A stretch of DNA of 64,000 bases from contig JADJBU010000002.1 in assembly GCA_016703605.1 (NCBI GenBank), forward strand, positions 372,001-436,000. The letters are read 5' to 3'. This DNA comes from Candidatus Villigracilis adiacens (GTDB taxonomy: Bacteria > Chloroflexota > Anaerolineae > Anaerolineales > Villigracilaceae). The notes under the pieces were generated by a model, which saw only the letters and a program-made list of their open reading frames with translations, had not been told where the DNA came from and searched no databases. The position numbers were made by a program, and so were the translations under genes. This document shows positions 8,888-17,513 of this stretch, piece by piece; the stretch's first letter is position 1; the number at the start of each line of letters is the position of its first letter.

Positions 8888-9634
8888 TTAAATTTTTTCT
8901 ACCTTTGGCAGTTGCGCCTCGCCGCTTGCCACGAGACGTTCCGCCAGATCCCAATCGTAGGGATGATTGACATCAAAGCCTTCGTAGCCTTCCGAGATGA
9001 ACGGCATGACCACTTCGCCTGCAATGGTTCTTCCATTGAAGACCACACGCGACCAGGCAATTTCAAGGCTGGCATTCTGCGAATAGACTTCCGGTAAGCC
9101 TTGATAGGGCGTACTATGCCAGGGCTGTTCCTTCGGTCCGAACGGCAACAAAGGCATCATACGTTTGCCACGAATCACCCACATCTTGCCGGGGTGATCT
9201 TTTACTTTTTCAACAGCACGGAGCGAGTCCACGCCTTCTTCGGCTTTGAACGCATTCCATGCTCGTTGAATGGTGCTCGGCAAACGAAAGGGACTGGTCG
9301 GGCGAAGGATGCTGAAACAATCATATTCACGTCCCATCTCTTTTAATTTGTGAAGCGTAAAGTCCAGCCATTCGATGTCGAGTGCAAGGTCGCCTGCAAT
9401 TTCAGCCGGGCGCAAAAAGGGAACTTCCGCGCCGTATTGTCGCGCAATCTCGGCATATTCTTCTGAGTCAGTCGAGACCAGAATATCTGCGAAGACTCCG
9501 CTCTGCTTGGCGGCACAGATCGTGTACGCGATCAACGGATGTCCCGCCAGCGGGCGAATATTCTTTCCCTGCACACGTTTGGAACCGGCACGCGCAGGGA
9601 TCAACGCGATGATAGAAGGATTCTCTTTGTTCAT
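8888..9634 (-). CDS. Acylneuraminate cytidylyltransferase family (CMP-sugar synthetase)
   Basis: This enzyme activates a nonulosonic or related acid sugar with CTP to give a CMP-sugar for transfer into surface glycan. The N-terminus SIIALIPARAGSKRV is the CTP-binding signature of the NeuA/PseF/KdsB-like family, followed by VSTDSEEYAEIA and LRPTSPFR, both family motifs. The start was placed at the ATG at 9634; a TTG at 9661 is the alternative, and neither has a strong ribosome site. Together with the NeuB-like gene about 1.7 kb upstream it forms a synthesis-activation pair. The exact acid sugar cannot be told from sequence. Confidence 0.9.
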   Translation of the reverse strand: MNKENPSIIALIPARAGSKRVQGKNIRPLAGHPLIAYTICAAKQSGVFADILVSTDSEEYAEIARQYGAEVPFLRPAEIAGDLALDIEWLDFTLHKLKEMGREYDCFSILRPTSPFRLPSTIQRAWNAFKAEEGVDSLRAVEKVKDHPGKMWVIRGKRMMPLLPFGPKEQPWHSTPYQGLPEVYSQNASLEIAWSRVVFNGRTIAGEVVMPFISEGYEGFDVNHPYDWDLAERLVASGEAQLPKVEKI

Positions 9635-9662
9635 ATAGTTATCTAGAAAAGCTTTTTCCAAA

Positions 9663-9758
9663 AGACCTGACAGGTTTCCGCAGAGTTCCGATCAATCCAG
9701 TAGACTTTTCTTCACAGATTTCCGATTAATTAGTGTCACAATGAAACCTGTCAGGTCT
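9663..9758. repeat. Inverted repeat with 15-bp perfect ends
   Basis: AGACCTGACAGGTTT at 9663-9677 is the exact reverse complement of AAACCTGTCAGGTCT at 9744-9758. Each arm is itself partly palindromic (CCTGACAGG and CCTGTCAGG). The 66-bp interior has no coding signal. The element occupies the gap between the aldehyde dehydrogenase and CMP-sugar synthetase genes. It is probably a MITE-like insertion. Confidence 0.7.
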
Positions 9759-9784
9759 GAACTAGAAAGAATTTATCTGGCAAA

Positions 9785-11245
9785 CTACACCTGTGTCGGG
9801 TCGATGTTGATGTAAACATCTTTCAATTCAGAATAAATGTTGAGCGCCTCGGTACCCGGTTCGCGTGAACCATTGCCCGAAAGTTTACGTCCGCCGAAAG
9901 GCATGTGCGGCTCGGAGCCATGTGTCCCAGCGTTGACAACCGCCACACCTGTCTGCACCTTATCGTAGAAACGAGTCGCACGATGAATGCTTTTGGTGTG
10001 GATACTAGCCGTCAAGCCATAAGGTGTATCGTTCGCCATTTGAAGTGCATGTTCAAAGTCTTTCACTTTGAACAACAACGCCACAGGACCAAACAACTCG
10101 CATTCGGAAATCTCGTCATGCGGGTCAACATTTTCAATGAGAGTCGGCGCCATGAAATAACCGTCTTTATGCTCAACATCGGTCATACGCTCGCCGCCGC
10201 AAAGAATGGTCGCGCCGTTTTTCCTGGCTTTTTGCACGGCATCCACCATATTGAGCAATTGCCCTTCATTGATGACTGCGCCAAAATCAGAATCATCCGT
10301 GATGCCGATTTTCAGCTTCTTTGTTTTTTCAACGAGCATATCGCGGAACTTCTCGTAAACCGATTCAAAAATAATGATGCGGCTTGTGGATGCACAGCGC
10401 TGTCCTGCATTACTGAATGCGGAAAGCAACACCCACTTGGCAGCGTTCTCCAAGTCAGCGTCGTCACACACCACCAGCGGATTCTTCCCGCCCAGTTCCA
10501 GCGAGATACGCGCGAAGCGTTCCCCCGCCGAACGGTTGATGATGCGTCCGACTTCGGTCGAGCCAGTGAAACTGATCACACCCACATCATTGTGTGCAAC
10601 CAACGGCGCGCCCGCCTCTTCGCCAAATCCTTGCATGATGCTCAGCACACCATCGGGCAAGCCTGCTTCTTTGGCGATCTGCCCGAAGATCCAAGCCGTT
10701 GCTGGTGTATCTTCAGCGGCTTTCAAAATGGCAGCATTGCCGCAAATGAGCGCCGGGAAAACCTTCCACGCCACGTTTGCGATCGGTGTGTTCGCAGCGA
10801 TGATGAGTCCCGCCACGCCGATGGGCTGACGAACCGTCATGGCATACTTGTTCGCCGTGCCGCTCGTTGTGGTGCGACCATACAAACGCTGACCTTCGCT
10901 GGCATAGAACAACCCGCATTGGATGGCTCCACCCGTTTCACCCAACGCCTCTTTCATAGACTTTCCAGTTTCGGCGGCGACAATGGCAGCGATCTCACTC
11001 TGACGGTCCTGCATCCCCACCACGATCTTGTGCAGGATCATGCCGCGCTGCACCGCAGGCGTATCCGCCCAGGCAGGCTGGGCTTTCTTTGCCGCTTCAA
11101 TAGCTTGAACAATATCCGCTGAACGAGAACGCGCCACTTTGAAGAGGATTTGTCCGTTTGCGGGGTTGAGTTTATTAAACCACTCATTAGCTTTAGTGGG
11201 CTGTTCTTGTGTGCCGATCCAGTTGGGGATTTGGGTTGGAAACAT
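9785..11245 (-). CDS. Aldehyde dehydrogenase family protein
   Basis: NAD(P)-dependent oxidation of an aldehyde to an acid. The protein (486 residues from the chosen start) has the cofactor motif FTGSTEVG near 227, the general base in SLELGGKNP (Glu250) and the catalytic Cys284 in NAGQRCAS. The ATG at 11245 has AAGG upstream, whereas the ATG at 11266 lies inside the flanking 70-bp repeat and is less likely. The gene lies between neuB-like and CMP-sugar synthetase genes on the same strand, an unusual place for this family, so it may oxidise a sugar aldehyde in the same pathway. The substrate is unknown. Confidence 0.9.
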   Translation of the reverse strand: MFPTQIPNWIGTQEQPTKANEWFNKLNPANGQILFKVARSRSADIVQAIEAAKKAQPAWADTPAVQRGMILHKIVVGMQDRQSEIAAIVAAETGKSMKEALGETGGAIQCGLFYASEGQRLYGRTTTSGTANKYAMTVRQPIGVAGLIIAANTPIANVAWKVFPALICGNAAILKAAEDTPATAWIFGQIAKEAGLPDGVLSIMQGFGEEAGAPLVAHNDVGVISFTGSTEVGRIINRSAGERFARISLELGGKNPLVVCDDADLENAAKWVLLSAFSNAGQRCASTSRIIIFESVYEKFRDMLVEKTKKLKIGITDDSDFGAVINEGQLLNMVDAVQKARKNGATILCGGERMTDVEHKDGYFMAPTLIENVDPHDEISECELFGPVALLFKVKDFEHALQMANDTPYGLTASIHTKSIHRATRFYDKVQTGVAVVNAGTHGSEPHMPFGGRKLSGNGSREPGTEALNIYSELKDVYINIDPTQV

Positions 11246-11260
11246 GTGTACCTTGAATAT

Positions 11261-11330
11261 TGTCATTCTGAGCGTAGCGAAGAATCTCTACGACTATCAT
11301 AGAGACCCTTCGCTGTCGCTCAGGGTGACA
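11261..11330. repeat. 70-bp inverted-repeat element, copy 2
   Basis: Same length and ends as the element at 8815-8884: it starts TGTCATTCTGAGCG and ends CGCTCAGGGTGACA, with the shared interior AGAGACCCTTCGCT. It lies between the NeuB-like and aldehyde dehydrogenase genes. The two copies differ mainly in the central loop while the stems are kept, as expected for a folded or transposase-recognised element. Confidence 0.8.
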
Positions 11331-11339
11331 TGCTGAAAA

Positions 11340-12389
11340 TTACTTCAAATTCTCGAACGCAAAATTATCATCTTCGAGCAAGTCCTTAGCGAGAGTCTTG
11401 CCGATAACGTTATCCAACTCATACGGCGGGATACCGTCGCTGGGCGATTTGATGGCGATGTCTTCGTGAGTCACTTTCTGACCGGCTTTGAGATCGCGCG
11501 CCGCAACAAGTTTCTTGCCCATCTTATGAATGGGATTCACCTCGCTGGGGTAAATGCGTTTCTCACCATCACCCATGGCAACCTTTACCCGGCGCAGGTC
11601 GCGGACGAGTTTCCTCATCCCGATCGGTTCCAACGAAAAGGCATGATCGGTTCCCTTCCAGGTATGGTTGAGCGTGAAGTGTTGCTCCACCATGCGCGAA
11701 CCGAGTACATATGCCGCCAATGCCATTGCGATGCCGTTTTCGTGGTCGGAGAGACCGATCACCACATCCGGGAAATTCTCGCGATACGTAGTGATAACGC
11801 GCAAGTTTAGGTCTTGAGGTTCAGCGGGATAAGACGCTGTGCATTGCAGAATCGCCAATTGCTTGTTGACCGGCATAATGGCATCATAAGCGCGCTCAAC
11901 ATCCTCCATCAAGCCGCCGCCGGTGCTGATGATCATCGGCTTTCCGATTCTGGCAACATGTTTGAGCAGCGGGGTATTCTTCAAATCACCTGAAGCGATC
12001 TTGTAAAGCGGCATATCCAGTTCAGCAAGAAAGTCCGCACTTTTCATGTCAAAAGCGGTGGCAAACATGACCAGCCCGAGTTCGTCGGCATACTTCTTTA
12101 ATTCAACATATTCCTTTTTGCCAAACTCCAACGCCTCGCGGTGTTCACCGTAGGTCGCGCCGAAACTATTTTCGTTGTCGTATGGTTTGTCATAAGCCGC
12201 CTTCGTCAACAGGGACTTGTTATCGCGCTTCTGTAGTTTGACCGCGTCCACGCCGCATTCTTTGGCGGCTTTGAACATTTCCATGGCTTTTTGCAGGTCG
12301 CCCTGGTGGTTGTTGCCGATCTCGGCAATGACAAAGCAGTCGCTGTCGTCGGAGATTTCAAAGCCATTGACATTCATTTTTCTGGTCAT
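11340..12389 (-). CDS. NeuB family nonulosonic acid synthase
   Basis: NeuB-type enzymes condense phosphoenolpyruvate with an aldose to give a nonulosonic acid. The 349-residue protein has the family N-terminus FVIAEIGNNHQGD, a TIM barrel with KIASGDLKN and MIISTGG, and a C-terminal SAF (antifreeze-like) domain from about 285 that starts KKLVAARDLKAGQ. An AGGAG box lies upstream of the ATG. The TGA of the preceding GT2 gene is close by (4-bp overlap at 12386-12389). No NeuC-type epimerase, Pse or Leg biosynthesis genes are nearby, so the sugar acceptor is probably not the usual ManNAc. The product is left open. Confidence 0.92.
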   Translation of the reverse strand: MTRKMNVNGFEISDDSDCFVIAEIGNNHQGDLQKAMEMFKAAKECGVDAVKLQKRDNKSLLTKAAYDKPYDNENSFGATYGEHREALEFGKKEYVELKKYADELGLVMFATAFDMKSADFLAELDMPLYKIASGDLKNTPLLKHVARIGKPMIISTGGGLMEDVERAYDAIMPVNKQLAILQCTASYPAEPQDLNLRVITTYRENFPDVVIGLSDHENGIAMALAAYVLGSRMVEQHFTLNHTWKGTDHAFSLEPIGMRKLVRDLRRVKVAMGDGEKRIYPSEVNPIHKMGKKLVAARDLKAGQKVTHEDIAIKSPSDGIPPYELDNVIGKTLAKDLLEDDNFAFENLK

Positions 12390-13333
12390 ACATTCTCCTG
12401 TAACAAGTGCTTATAGGGATTGTGTTCACGTTTCAATACATCTTGCGGGATGCGCTGTACATTGTGATATGGATTATGCCTATTTTGAACAACATCCAAC
12501 GGGCTAATAAAACGCCCTCCGGTTAGATTAAGCCAATCGCGAGAGTTTAATTGCATGAATTTCATGAGGACATCGCCCAACAAAGGAAGGGACATCGCAC
12601 GACCAATCCACTTCCTAATTCTTTCAGGTAGAGCGCGTTTCTGTACGAAAGAGAACTTGTCGAGATAGATCTGGTAATGGTCAATCCCGTTCATCGTTCC
12701 TTGAACCTTGTTTTCCCAGTTCTCATCTGCCCATTCACGGTGATGACGAACGCAGATATCCTTCGTCATTACCACTTTTTTACCGGCACAAAGAACTGAA
12801 GCTGTCAGGTCAGGATCGATCAAGTAGGTTTTGTAATCCTGATTGAAATAACCAACCGAACTCAGCAATTCCATGGAAAGAACGCCATGATTACAATTCA
12901 GGATGCCGTATTCAGATAATGCGCCTGTATAGGGCAGGTCGATCCACGGACCAACGACATCCTTTGTCTTTAACCCGACCATGCCGATCTCAGAGTCGGT
13001 TTCGAGAAGCCGAACAGCAAGATCCAAACCATGATTGGCAAGTTCTGTATCATCGCTCAGCCAACAGGTATATTTACATTCCACCTGTCGCCAAACTTCG
13101 TTATAAGCCCGTGACGCGCCCAACAGTTTCCCTTGAAAGACCGGGGTGACATCCTGCCGTGATTGCAGATACTCAACAGTTCCATCTGTGGAGCCGCCAT
13201 CAATCACGATGATCTCGTGCGAACAGCGTGTTTGCGCATGGATGGCATCGATGACCTTCTTGAGTAATTCCAGCCGGTTGTAGGTTCCAACCAAAACCAC
13301 AAGGTAATCGCTGCGGATATTGATCTTCGACAT
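12386..13333 (-). CDS. Glycosyltransferase family 2
   Basis: A 315-residue GT-A glycosyltransferase. It opens with LVVLVGTYNRLELLKKVIDAI, has the sugar-nucleotide loop EIIVIDGGSTDGTVEYL, and the DxD equivalent in CWLSDDTELAN. The ATG at 13333 was chosen because GGAG precedes it and the family fold starts there; a longer frame runs back into the upstream methyltransferase. The C-terminal 60 residues (residue-rich in Asn, His and basic side chains) lie outside the catalytic core and may bind membrane or acceptor. It lies 10 bp downstream of the FkbM gene. Confidence 0.87.
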   Translation of the reverse strand: MSKINIRSDYLVVLVGTYNRLELLKKVIDAIHAQTRCSHEIIVIDGGSTDGTVEYLQSRQDVTPVFQGKLLGASRAYNEVWRQVECKYTCWLSDDTELANHGLDLAVRLLETDSEIGMVGLKTKDVVGPWIDLPYTGALSEYGILNCNHGVLSMELLSSVGYFNQDYKTYLIDPDLTASVLCAGKKVVMTKDICVRHHREWADENWENKVQGTMNGIDHYQIYLDKFSFVQKRALPERIRKWIGRAMSLPLLGDVLMKFMQLNSRDWLNLTGGRFISPLDVVQNRHNPYHNVQRIPQDVLKREHNPYKHLLQENV

Positions 13334-13343
13334 CCCTGCTCCG

Positions 13344-14327
13344 TTAATCCACCCAGGACCGCAGACCGTTTGAGGTCTCGATCTGATATGCACTGGAAAA
13401 CTTTGCACTGATGCGTACGAGACTCTCCAAAAGTTTACGCAACCCCAACCGGTTTGCAGCGCGGACAATAGGGTAAATGCGGGTCTTTTTCTCGCTCGCG
13501 CACTCGTATTCCCCAAGGATGTTCAAAAAGGTTTTTGCTTCGGGGTGTTGCGGCAGGGAGGTGAGATACTTGATCATTTCGTAGGCGTAATCCCATGCGC
13601 CAAAGTAGTCGGCGACCATGATCAGCTTCAGGATGTGCAGCCAGGCATCGGGTCCGGAAATGAGGCGGTAATCCTTCATGTAGTATGCGTGCCCATAGAC
13701 GAGTTGCCCGCTCGTGGGAAGGGTACGCGGAGCAGTTCCCCGGCGGTAACGATGGCGTGAAAGATCAAACAACACAAAGCCGCATGATCGTACAAAAGCA
13801 TCAACATCTGAAAACAGGGGCTGGTTTTTATAGATGGGAGAGAATTCAACCTCGATCCTCAAGCCAAGGACAGAGTCTTTCAGAAAATTCTCCGCGCCTT
13901 TGAGGATGTCTAATTCGCTGCCCTGGGTGTCGAGTTCGATGAAATCGATCGAATGGACATCCACTTTGGGCAGATAGTCATCCAGAGTAACAACTGGAAG
14001 TTTGATGATGGATCGGATTTCGGTATCTCCAGCCGCGTCAAGAAATTGTCCGAAAAACAGTTGGTTCGGTTCGAGAAAAGAAGAACATGCTGGATTCTTT
14101 GTGACATAAAACGGCAGCGTTTCATTCGTCCTGCCAACAGCTACGGGAAAAATCTTTCTCCCATTTTTCAGTTTTGCCTGCACACGAGCAGACTCTTCTG
14201 CATCGGCTTCAAAGCCGATATATTGGGCGCCGGGGAATGCGTGAAGGAATGGGTGATTGTCTTCACCGCGGGCTCCACAATCGACATAAACAAATGAACT
14301 GGCAATCTTCTCGGGTATTGAGATCAT
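13344..14327 (-). CDS. FkbM family methyltransferase
   Basis: A 327-residue FkbM-type SAM methyltransferase. Motif I is FVYVDCGARGEDNHPF, the acidic SAM-ribose residue is in YIGFEADAEE, and the family signature DFIELDTQGSELDILKGAE is complete. These enzymes O-methylate sugars in polyketide and polysaccharide pathways. About 90 C-terminal residues follow the core and may set substrate choice. A second FkbM gene lies 21 bp upstream, so the glycan probably carries more than one methyl mark. Confidence 0.87.
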   Translation of the reverse strand: MISIPEKIASSFVYVDCGARGEDNHPFLHAFPGAQYIGFEADAEESARVQAKLKNGRKIFPVAVGRTNETLPFYVTKNPACSSFLEPNQLFFGQFLDAAGDTEIRSIIKLPVVTLDDYLPKVDVHSIDFIELDTQGSELDILKGAENFLKDSVLGLRIEVEFSPIYKNQPLFSDVDAFVRSCGFVLFDLSRHRYRRGTAPRTLPTSGQLVYGHAYYMKDYRLISGPDAWLHILKLIMVADYFGAWDYAYEMIKYLTSLPQHPEAKTFLNILGEYECASEKKTRIYPIVRAANRLGLRKLLESLVRISAKFSSAYQIETSNGLRSWVD

Positions 14328-14348
14328 AAAAATCCTTCATCGACCAGC

Positions 14349-15338
14349 CTATTGCAAGACGGCAGAATATTCCTTTACAAGATGGATCTTTGGATTCTCC
14401 GGACGGACGAACAGAAAATTCTGAAAAGGATGATCCATCATTTCTTCAGGGACAGGATACAACTTCAATGTCTGATTCCCTATCATCCAGATGTCAAAGC
14501 CATGCTTGCGCATCCAATCCAGCACATCCTTGAGAGAAAAACCCAACGGGGCAAAGTTCTTTTTTGCCAACTCACTCATCACCACAAGATTGGGAGAGGT
14601 TTCAATAAGTTTCTCCGCACCGCGCAGAACATGCCCTTCAAAACCTTCCACATCGATCTTCAAGAAATCGATCTTGGAAATGCCTGCCGATTCTGCATAT
14701 GTATCCAATGTCAAAATTCGCACGGTTTGAGACTTAACAATCTTGCCACGATTTGTGTCTCCGAGGCTGGATAGAGCGTTTTGCGCGTTGATGTAAATTG
14801 GCACTTCGCCATTTTCTTCACCTATCGCCACCGGATTGATCGTAACATTTCCGCATTGATTCAGCCTGACATTAGAACGTAAAAGTTCATTCGCATCTGA
14901 CAACGGCTCAAAGGAATGAACATGTCCACCTTCGCCAGTCAACTGTGATGCAAGCAGGGTGTACACCCCAATATTTGCACCCACATCGAAGAACGTATCA
15001 TCCTTTTGGACAAATTGCTTCACCAAAGACAATTCGCTATGCTCGAAACCGAGCCCATAATAGATATCGCCGCAATACTGCTGGCACAGGTTAGCTCGCA
15101 TCGGCAACCCTTCCACATGGATATCCACAAGAAATTTGCCGGCGGGCGGGTTGATCTTCTGCCGCAGAGACGCCAGGCGATTTATCTCGAATGCGCGACG
15201 GGGTGACCCTTCATCCAGCGCGAGCGCCTCGCGGTATTGAACTTCCAAATACTCCTTAGACATGCGAATCGCTGTCGGCATGAGGAATTTAAAGATTCGC
15301 GCAAGAAAAACCAATCGTTTTAGAAAAAAAACTATCAT
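14349..15338 (-). CDS. FkbM family methyltransferase
   Basis: A 329-residue protein starting at the ATG at 15338, where a hydrophobic stretch (IVFFLKRLVFLARIFKFL) begins; it could anchor the enzyme to the membrane. The FkbM core follows, with motif I TFFDVGANIGVYTLLA, SFEPLSDANELL and the signature IDFLKIDVEGFEGHVLRGAE. The frame is open upstream into the ABC ATPase gene, but those residues have no family similarity. It lies 16 bp downstream of the exporter ATPase, which suits methylation as a late or chain-terminating step, as known for some Wzm/Wzt-exported O-antigens. Confidence 0.86.
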   Translation of the reverse strand: MIVFFLKRLVFLARIFKFLMPTAIRMSKEYLEVQYREALALDEGSPRRAFEINRLASLRQKINPPAGKFLVDIHVEGLPMRANLCQQYCGDIYYGLGFEHSELSLVKQFVQKDDTFFDVGANIGVYTLLASQLTGEGGHVHSFEPLSDANELLRSNVRLNQCGNVTINPVAIGEENGEVPIYINAQNALSSLGDTNRGKIVKSQTVRILTLDTYAESAGISKIDFLKIDVEGFEGHVLRGAEKLIETSPNLVVMSELAKKNFAPLGFSLKDVLDWMRKHGFDIWMIGNQTLKLYPVPEEMMDHPFQNFLFVRPENPKIHLVKEYSAVLQ

Positions 15339-15354
15339 CAAAACTCCAAAAAAC

Positions 15355-16644
15355 TTACTCAGGCGACGAGTCGATCCGGTCAACAGTCCAAGACAAAAGC
15401 GGACGCACCACACCGATCCAACCGCCTGTATATCCTGAACGACTGACACCGTCATCATGCACTGTAAACGAGACCGCCTCTTCACGGACATGAGCATCGT
15501 TCTTGTTACGAATAACCAATGCCGAAACGGTATGCTTCCCCTCGTTCAGCATATGACCCGGGATCGTACATATCGTTCGATACAAGCCAGGTTCATATAC
15601 TCGTTCATTCCATTCGGGATCATGGAAATTTGTAGTGGCAAAAACAATCACACCCAGTTGATTGAATATCTGAAAGCTCGGGTTCAATCGCATTCCGGGT
15701 TTGATAACCCAGAAATTCATTTCAATTTTTACAGGATCCGACAGGTTGAAGTTATTATCAGTCAAGCCCTGCTCATCGGTAATTCGCAGTGATTTCAGCT
15801 TCACCGCCTCAGTACCAGGAGCTTGCTCATAATCCCAACGTACTTCCGCAAGATCCTCCGACCCAAAGCTGACATATTTTTCAGAGACTTCCGCCGTCTT
15901 GCCTGTCATCATCACTGTACCTTGGTTTAGCCAAAGCACACGATTGCATAGAGCGACAATTGCCTGCATGTTATGGCTAACGAACAACACAGTGCGCCCA
16001 CCACTGGCAACTTCACCCATCTTGCCAAGGCATTTCTTTTGGAAATCTGCATCGCCTACCGCAAGGACTTCATCGACCACCAAAATTTCGGGTTCAAGGT
16101 GCGCTGCCACTGCAAAAGCGAGGCGCACGTACATCCCGCTTGAATAACGCTTGACTGGCGTATCAATGAATTTTTCCACACCTGAAAAATCCACGATCTC
16201 ATCAAACTTACGGCGGACTTCACTGCGATTCATACCCATGATGGCGCCGTTAAGGAAAATATTTTCGCGCCCGGTCAATTCGGAGTGAAAACCGGTTCCG
16301 ACTTCGAGAAGGCTGGCGATACGTCCCTTGGCTTTGATCACACCGGAAGTGGGAGCCGTAACCCGTGAGAGTATCTTCAACAACGTACTTTTCCCGGCCC
16401 CATTGCGACCAATGACCCCGATCGCCTCACCGCGATTCACGCTAAAGTTGATATCGTTAAGCGCCCAGAGCGTCTCGCCAATACGGTTGCGGTGATCCTT
16501 CTCCCCAACTTTTCGATAAGGGTCTGGCAAACCACGCGTCCGTGCCCACCAGCGTTTGACGTCACCATAAAAGGTGCCAGTCCCGATCGTGCCAAGTTGG
16601 TACGTCTTCGAAAGATTTTCGATGGAAATTACTACATCGCTCAT
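15355..16644 (-). CDS. wzt: Polysaccharide ABC exporter ATPase with C-terminal Wzt-like domain
   Basis: Energises export of an undecaprenyl-linked polysaccharide. The nucleotide-binding domain (about 1-245) has Walker A GRNGAGKST, signature YSSGMYVRLAFAV, Walker B ILVVDEVLAVGD and the switch His in VLFVSHNMQ. A beta-rich C-terminal domain (about 260-430) matches the position of the Wzt carbohydrate-binding domain, which in other systems recognises the modified chain end before export. The ATG at 16644 matches the usual N-terminus (MSDVVISIENL). It begins 4 bp after the permease stop. Confidence 0.9.
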   Translation of the reverse strand: MSDVVISIENLSKTYQLGTIGTGTFYGDVKRWWARTRGLPDPYRKVGEKDHRNRIGETLWALNDINFSVNRGEAIGVIGRNGAGKSTLLKILSRVTAPTSGVIKAKGRIASLLEVGTGFHSELTGRENIFLNGAIMGMNRSEVRRKFDEIVDFSGVEKFIDTPVKRYSSGMYVRLAFAVAAHLEPEILVVDEVLAVGDADFQKKCLGKMGEVASGGRTVLFVSHNMQAIVALCNRVLWLNQGTVMMTGKTAEVSEKYVSFGSEDLAEVRWDYEQAPGTEAVKLKSLRITDEQGLTDNNFNLSDPVKIEMNFWVIKPGMRLNPSFQIFNQLGVIVFATTNFHDPEWNERVYEPGLYRTICTIPGHMLNEGKHTVSALVIRNKNDAHVREEAVSFTVHDDGVSRSGYTGGWIGVVRPLLSWTVDRIDSSPE

Positions 16645-16648
16645 GGAA

Positions 16649-17512
16649 TTACACCGTATCCATGAAAGTTGATTCGACATGGTTGAACACTAATACCCCA
16701 ACGACCAAGATCACCACTGTAAATGCAAGGCTGTAAAGAATGTAAGCAGGGTCAAGCGAACTCACTCCCAAAAATGAATACCGAAACAATTCGATCACTG
16801 GCGTCATCGGGTTAATGAGAAGGAGCCACTGCCAATTTCTCTGAATGCTTGAAATGGGGTAAATCACAGGTGTAGCATACATCACCAGCTGCACGCCAAA
16901 ACCGACCAGTTGCTGAAGATCGCGGTATTTGGTCGTCAACGAAGAAACGATGATGCCAACCCCCAAACCAATTCCTGCCATTAAAATGACAAGAAGCGGC
17001 AACGACAAAATCCACCAATTGGGGTGAATGTCCGCGCCAATAATCAGATAATATCCCCAAAAAACCAAGAAGACCACAAACCGAATAGCAAAGGAGATCA
17101 TATTGGAAAGCACCACTGAGATCGGAATGGTCAGGCGCGGGAAATAGACCTTACCAAAAATAGATGCATTTCCTGTAAAGGTATTCGCAGTGTTCTGAAC
17201 GCAGGCGGCAAAATATCCCCATACCGTATTACCCGCCAAATAAAACAAAAATGGAGGCAGCCCATCGGTGGAAAGTTGAGCAATGTTGCCAAAAATGACC
17301 GTAAACACCACCGTGGTCAAAATCGGCTGGATCAAATACCACAACGGGCCCAAAATCGTCTGTTTGTAATAAGCGACAAAATCGCGCCACACAAACAGCA
17401 AGATCAGATCACGGTATTGCCACAACTCGCCCAGTCGTAGATCCAGCCATGAACGCTGAGGACGTAGAATCAGCGTCCACTCTTCATTCGTTGATTTCAA
17501 TTCCATGGACAT
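16649..17512 (-). CDS. wzm: Polysaccharide ABC exporter permease (ABC-2 family)
   Basis: An integral membrane subunit of 287 residues with about six hydrophobic helices (for example LILLFVWRDFVAYYKQTILG, then TTVVFTVIFGNIA). The N-terminal WRDFVAYYKQT and the cytoplasmic PRLTIPISVVLSN segment are typical of Wzm/TagG-type permeases. It pairs with the ATPase gene 4 bp downstream to form the exporter, so this locus uses the ABC-dependent route, with the chain finished in the cytoplasm before export. Confidence 0.9.
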   Translation of the reverse strand: MSMELKSTNEEWTLILRPQRSWLDLRLGELWQYRDLILLFVWRDFVAYYKQTILGPLWYLIQPILTTVVFTVIFGNIAQLSTDGLPPFLFYLAGNTVWGYFAACVQNTANTFTGNASIFGKVYFPRLTIPISVVLSNMISFAIRFVVFLVFWGYYLIIGADIHPNWWILSLPLLVILMAGIGLGVGIIVSSLTTKYRDLQQLVGFGVQLVMYATPVIYPISSIQRNWQWLLLINPMTPVIELFRYSFLGVSSLDPAYILYSLAFTVVILVVGVLVFNHVESTFMDTV

Positions 17513-17513
17513 C

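Noticed and set aside
9905..11122. 405-codon plus-strand frame opposite the aldehyde dehydrogenase gene
   Set aside because: Shadow frame; all catalytic motifs are on the minus strand.
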